The position numbers and the translations under genes were made by a program. This document shows, piece after piece, positions 32,467 to 35,677 of a stretch of 35,677 nt of DNA. The notes under the pieces were generated by a model. The model saw only the letters and a list, made by a program, of their open reading frames with translations. It was not told the DNA's origin and did no database searches. Numbering within the stretch: the stretch's first letter is position 1; each line of letters opens with the position of its first letter. Source of the stretch: Neorhodopirellula pilleata (GTDB lineage: Bacteria; Planctomycetota; Planctomycetia; Pirellulales; Pirellulaceae); contig NZ_SJPM01000012.1 in assembly GCF_007859915.1 (NCBI RefSeq), positions 1 through 35,677 on the forward strand, read 5' to 3'.

Positions 32467-33731
32467 GCTCGGCCGCCCCCACGACCGGTTCCCCGATGCC
32501 GATCCCCGAATCGATCCGCTTGGGCGCGTCGGCAACCAAGGAATCGACGGATAACTCGAACCGACGTCGACGGACGAGCAAGTTGTTCTACCTGCTGTGC
32601 ATCGCGATCTCGATGCTCAGCGTTCTGGTGCTGGTCGTGCTACTTGTTTCGATCGTGTACCAGGGGCACTCGCGTTTGACCCCGACGTTGATCAAGGGAT
32701 CTCACAGCGCTTTGGCGCCCGAGACATCGGGTATGTATCCGGCGATCATCGGCTCGATTTCGATCTGTGCCGTTTGCGCGATCGCCGCCCTGCCGCTTGG
32801 AATCGGCACGGCGATTTTCTTGGAAGAGTTCAAACCGTCAAACCGTTACCTGCAATACTTGCACGGGTTCATCAACCTGAACATCTCCAATCTCGCGGGC
32901 GTGCCGTCGATCGTCTATGGATTGCTGGGATTGAGCCTGTTTGTATTCATGTTCAACATCTTCGGTCAAATCCAAGTCAATGAATCCAGCGGCACCGAGA
33001 TCATGGGCGTCGAGCGTTTTTACCAAGTCCTGACCTTGGGAGGCGGCGGGCACACGATCTTGGTCCCGCAAACCGACAACGCCCAGCCGACTATTCAGAT
33101 TTCCGAGCCGATTCAAGCCGTCGATCGCGAGGGCAATCCGATCGAGATTTCCGTTTGGGATCCGAAGTCCGGCGTACCGAAACCGAGCGATCCGGCCGTG
33201 CGACAACGTACCGTTCGCTTGAATCAGGTCGGCGGTGCGTACGCCAAGACGTCCTGGAATTATTTTCGAATCCCGTTCGGGCGAAGCTTCCTGGCGGCGG
33301 GGTTAACGCTTTCGCTCGTAATCTTGCCGATCGTGATCATCGCGTCGCAAGAATCCCTCCGCAGCGTCTCGCCGTCGTTGCGGGAGGCCTCCTACGGGCT
33401 CGGGGCGACGAAGTGGCAAACCGTTCGAAATGTGAGTTTACCGGCGGCGATGCCCGGCATCATGACCGGCTCGATCCTCGCCATGGGCCGAGCGATCGGC
33501 GAGGCCGCCCCCATTTTGGTGGTCTTGGGGGCGACGGTGGCCAAGAATACCGGTCCGCAAAATTTGATGGACAATGTGGTCACCATGCCCGTCCTGATTT
33601 TCCACTGGGCCGGGCTGCAACAGGCGACTTACCAAGAACTCGCCGCCGCAGCCATTATCGTTTTGCTGGTCGTACTGCTTCTGATGAATTCGATCGCGAT
33701 TTATTTGCGGCAAAAAATGAGAGTCGAATAA
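32463..33731 (+). CDS. pstA: Phosphate ABC transporter permease PstA with large insertion
   Basis: A 422-aa PstA, about 130 residues longer than the usual 290. The permease core is clear: helix 1 at about 41-66, PLGIGTAIFLEEF (111-123), the NLAGVPSIVYGLLGL motif (143-157), and the EAA loop LREASYGLGATKWQTVRNVSLPAAMPG with GRAIGEAAPILVVLGA. An inserted soluble segment of about 100 residues (about 168-270) lies between the third and fourth helices and should face the periplasm. Start is TTG at 32463, with a strong GGAGG at 32451-32455 seven bases upstream inside the end of pstC. Both permease genes therefore use TTG. Confidence 0.92.
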   Translation: MSSAAPTTGSPMPIPESIRLGASATKESTDNSNRRRRTSKLFYLLCIAISMLSVLVLVVLLVSIVYQGHSRLTPTLIKGSHSALAPETSGMYPAIIGSISICAVCAIAALPLGIGTAIFLEEFKPSNRYLQYLHGFINLNISNLAGVPSIVYGLLGLSLFVFMFNIFGQIQVNESSGTEIMGVERFYQVLTLGGGGHTILVPQTDNAQPTIQISEPIQAVDREGNPIEISVWDPKSGVPKPSDPAVRQRTVRLNQVGGAYAKTSWNYFRIPFGRSFLAAGLTLSLVILPIVIIASQESLRSVSPSLREASYGLGATKWQTVRNVSLPAAMPGIMTGSILAMGRAIGEAAPILVVLGATVAKNTGPQNLMDNVVTMPVLIFHWAGLQQATYQELAAAAIIVLLVVLLLMNSIAIYLRQKMRVE

Positions 33732-33789
33732 ACTCGCCTGCGCTTGGCCTTACAATCTGTACTCCCTTACTACTTACAGTGGCCCTTCG

Positions 33790-34641
33790 ATGTTGCCCAC
33801 TTCCATGACCGAGTCCGCTCAGCCACGATCCGCACCAACGACCCAGCCGTCCACCGGCCTGGACTCCAGCGTCGCGTCCATGAATGATCCGACCTGCATT
33901 GAAATCGCCCATTTCGATGCTTGGTACGGTGCCTTTCAGGCGATTCACGACTTGTCGTTGTCGATCCCTCGTAACCAAGTCACCGCGTTCATCGGCCCCT
34001 CAGGCTGCGGCAAAAGCACACTCTTGCGATGGATCAATCGCATGAACGACATCGTCCCGAGTGCTCACAGCAAAGGGACATTGCGACTCGATGAGCTGGA
34101 TATCTTGCATCCGAGCACCGACGTCGTGCACTTGCGTCGCCGCGTCGGGATGGTGTTTCAAAAGCCCAACCCGTTCCCGAAAACGATCTTTGAGAACGTG
34201 GCGTTCGGGCCTCGTCTGCACATGAAACTGCGACGCGGCGATTTGGAAGAACTCGTCGAGTGGTCGCTCCGCAAGGCCGCCGTTTGGGACGAAGTCAAAG
34301 ATCGCCTTCACGCGCCGGCCCTCGGATTGTCCGGCGGCCAACAACAACGACTGTGCATCGCCCGGGCGATCGCCGTCGGACCAGAGGTTTTGTTGATGGA
34401 CGAACCTTGCAGTGCACTCGACCCGGCCAGCACGTTGGCGATCGAAGACCTGATCTACGAACTGCGTGAGCAGTACACGATCGTGATGGTCACCCACAAC
34501 ATGCAACAAGCGAGTCGTTGCAGCGACCGAACGGCGTTCTTCTTCGAAGGCCAATTGATCGAATCGGGACCGACCGATGACGTCTTCACGAAGCCGCAAC
34601 AAAAACGAACCGACGATTACGTCCGCGGTCGATTTGGATGA
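33790..34641 (+). CDS. pstB: Phosphate ABC transporter ATP-binding protein PstB
   Basis: The ATPase subunit that drives the PstC-PstA permease. Walker A GPSGCGKST is at 69-77, the Q-loop FQKPNPFPKTIFENVAFGPR at 123-142 (FQKPNPFP is PstB-specific), the signature LSGGQQQR at 180-187, Walker B LLMDEP at 201-206, and the switch His in VTHNMQQA. The usual length is about 250-270. The first 35 residues are low complexity, so translation might start at Met6 (33805) or Met31 (33880). The 58-base gap from pstA is pyrimidine-rich and shows no strong ribosome-binding site. Confidence 0.95.
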   Translation: MLPTSMTESAQPRSAPTTQPSTGLDSSVASMNDPTCIEIAHFDAWYGAFQAIHDLSLSIPRNQVTAFIGPSGCGKSTLLRWINRMNDIVPSAHSKGTLRLDELDILHPSTDVVHLRRRVGMVFQKPNPFPKTIFENVAFGPRLHMKLRRGDLEELVEWSLRKAAVWDEVKDRLHAPALGLSGGQQQRLCIARAIAVGPEVLLMDEPCSALDPASTLAIEDLIYELREQYTIVMVTHNMQQASRCSDRTAFFFEGQLIESGPTDDVFTKPQQKRTDDYVRGRFG

Positions 34642-34686
34642 GCCGCCTCCCTTGGCGAATCTTCATAATTGGTGCATATTGTCCCT

Positions 34687-35373
34687 ATGAGTAAACATCT
34701 CGACCGAGCGATCGTCCAATTACGCAGCGACCTGGTCGAGCAATTCGGCGTCGTCGAACAAATGATCAGCCTCTCCGTCCGCTCGCTCGTCGAGCGGCGT
34801 CCGGAACTCGCGCAGCAGGTCATCGATAGCGATGACCAAGTCGACGCGACGGACATACGGATTGAGGAAGAATGCTTGAAGCTGCTCGCCCTGCACCAAC
34901 CCGTCTCCGCTGACTTGCGATGGCTGATCACGGCGGTGAAGATCAACGGCGATCTTGAGCGGATGGCGGACCTAGCATGCAACATCGCCGAACGTAGCAA
35001 GTCACTCGATTACTTTCCTCTCTTTCGAGTTCCCGACGACCTGACCGCGATGGTCCATGCGGTCATTGAAATGGTCCGTTCGGCATTGGACTCGTTCCTC
35101 GAAGGCGACGTGGACATGGCGGCTCAAGTGATCGAGCGTGATAAAGAAGTCGACCAGTTCAATGTCGAACTGATCGACGAGTTGCAACAGTTGATGCGTG
35201 ACGACAGCGAATCGGTCGAAGCGGCGGTGCATTGTTTCTCCGCGACTCGGCATCTCGAACGCATTGCCGATATGGCCACCCACGTCGCCGAAGAAACCGT
35301 CTATTTGGTTAGCGGTGAAATCATTCGCCACGGTCACGGCCACGACATTTCCTCAGGTAGCGATTCAAAATAG
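34687..35373 (+). CDS. phoU: PhoU phosphate signalling protein
   Basis: A 228-aa two-repeat PhoU protein (each repeat a three-helix bundle), which couples Pst transporter status to PhoR/PhoB control. The start is ATG at 34687 (MSKHLDRAIVQLRSDLVEQ), which aligns with the family; an in-frame TTG at 34669 would only add MVHIVP. The metal-site motifs are seen as ALHQPVSADLRWLITAVKINGDLERMADLACNIAE in repeat one (split across about 73-107) and HCFSATRHLERIADMATHVAEETVYLV in repeat two. It closes the pst operon, 45 bases after pstB. Confidence 0.94.
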   Translation: MSKHLDRAIVQLRSDLVEQFGVVEQMISLSVRSLVERRPELAQQVIDSDDQVDATDIRIEEECLKLLALHQPVSADLRWLITAVKINGDLERMADLACNIAERSKSLDYFPLFRVPDDLTAMVHAVIEMVRSALDSFLEGDVDMAAQVIERDKEVDQFNVELIDELQQLMRDDSESVEAAVHCFSATRHLERIADMATHVAEETVYLVSGEIIRHGHGHDISSGSDSK

Positions 35374-35677
35374 ACCGCATGATTCACGCGAATACGCGTT
35401 GCCTTAACGAGGCGACGCCGCAACCCTACAAGTCCGAAGCGCGAGCGAGTGGTTCCGCTCGGCTTGGATGAATAGAAGAGATCCCTCGCTTGCCGGGCTG
35501 TTGATTTAATCGTATACCGAATGACAACAATTAGCCGATGGGCGTTAGCCTGGCCTGCTAAAAGTTTGGGGTTGCGGCGGCAATGCGATTGCGCAAGTTT
35601 AGTTCCTCGGAGCTAATACCGAGATCTTCTTTTCTGGCGGTGTGAACTCCTGGCTTGAGTTGTTCCCACTTCCATGC
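35374..35677. repeat. Right-edge intergenic region with decayed repeat element
   Basis: A degraded gaagcgcgagcgagtgg copy is near 35436-35452 with an atccctcgcttgc partner at 35481-35493. A ctgttgatttaatcgta segment (35499-35515) and attagccgatgggcgttagcc (35530-35550) match parts of the MITE-like element at 19749-20003. The last 120 bases hold an open frame on the minus strand. Confidence 0.6.
35558..35677 (-). CDS. Possible C-terminal end of a gene cut by the window edge
   Basis: The minus strand is open from the window edge to a TAG at 35558-35560, giving 39 residues that begin AWKWEQLKPGVHTARKEDLG and end RNRIAAATPNF. The composition looks protein-like (two Trp, balanced charges, helix-forming stretch SSEELNLRNRI), but the piece is too short to assign. 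It lies next to a decayed repeat element, so it could belong to a mobile gene or an ordinary one. Confidence 0.3.
   Translation of the reverse strand, partial: AWKWEQLKPGVHTARKEDLGISSEELNLRNRIAAATPNF

Noticed and set aside
34669..34686. TTG start for phoU
   Set aside because: The ATG at 34687 aligns with the family start MSKHLDRAI; the extra six residues are not family-like.

Overview
The window reads as a chromosomal segment of a planctomycete, most like the Rhodopirellula/Pirellulaceae group. Three things point there: a complete planctomycete-type bacterial microcompartment (BMC) locus; many copies of a dispersed palindrome built on GTAACCCGAAGCGTGAGCGAGGGAT; and families common in that group (secreted DUF1080 protein, OstA/LptD-like outer-membrane protein, secreted caspase-like protein, S23/four-helix-bundle gene). 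This placement is inference from gene content, not a phylogeny.

Layout. 249-3272 (-): UvrA. 3325-4836 (+): secreted DUF1080 protein. 5001-5992 (-): two small exported Cys-rich proteins separated by a good intrinsic terminator. 6105-9835 (+): LptD-like outer-membrane protein overlapping a DgkA-type kinase. 10369-19592 (-): the BMC operon. 20280-22052 (-): exported tandem parvulin-like chaperone. 22420-24438 (+): trpE and a four-helix-bundle gene bounded by heptamer repeats. 24584-26551 (+): secreted caspase-like protein. 26692-27819 (-): thioredoxin reductase. 28149-30077 (+): CstA. 30384-35373 (+): pstS-pstC-pstA-pstB-phoU. At the right edge a short open frame on the minus strand may be the end of another gene.

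The BMC operon is transcribed in the order DeoR regulator, PduL phosphotransacylase, two BMC-H shell proteins, acetate-kinase-like enzyme, BMC-P, CoA-acylating aldehyde dehydrogenase, BMC-P, an unrecognised 241-aa protein, BMC-P, class II aldolase, lactate/malate-type dehydrogenase. From what is known of the family, the aldolase splits fuculose/rhamnulose phosphate to DHAP and lactaldehyde. The aldehyde dehydrogenase makes acyl-CoA inside the shell, PduL makes acyl phosphate, the kinase yields ATP, and the NAD-linked dehydrogenase recycles NADH. The enzymes that make the sugar phosphate are not in the window.

The points most worth a second look are: an acetate kinase homologue with several substituted active-site positions; a dehydrogenase with mixed malate/lactate specificity residues; an unrecognised putative cargo protein; 7-bp tandem arrays next to start codons and at the end of trpE; an aldolase gene between 100-bp direct repeats; and a 255-bp MITE-like element.
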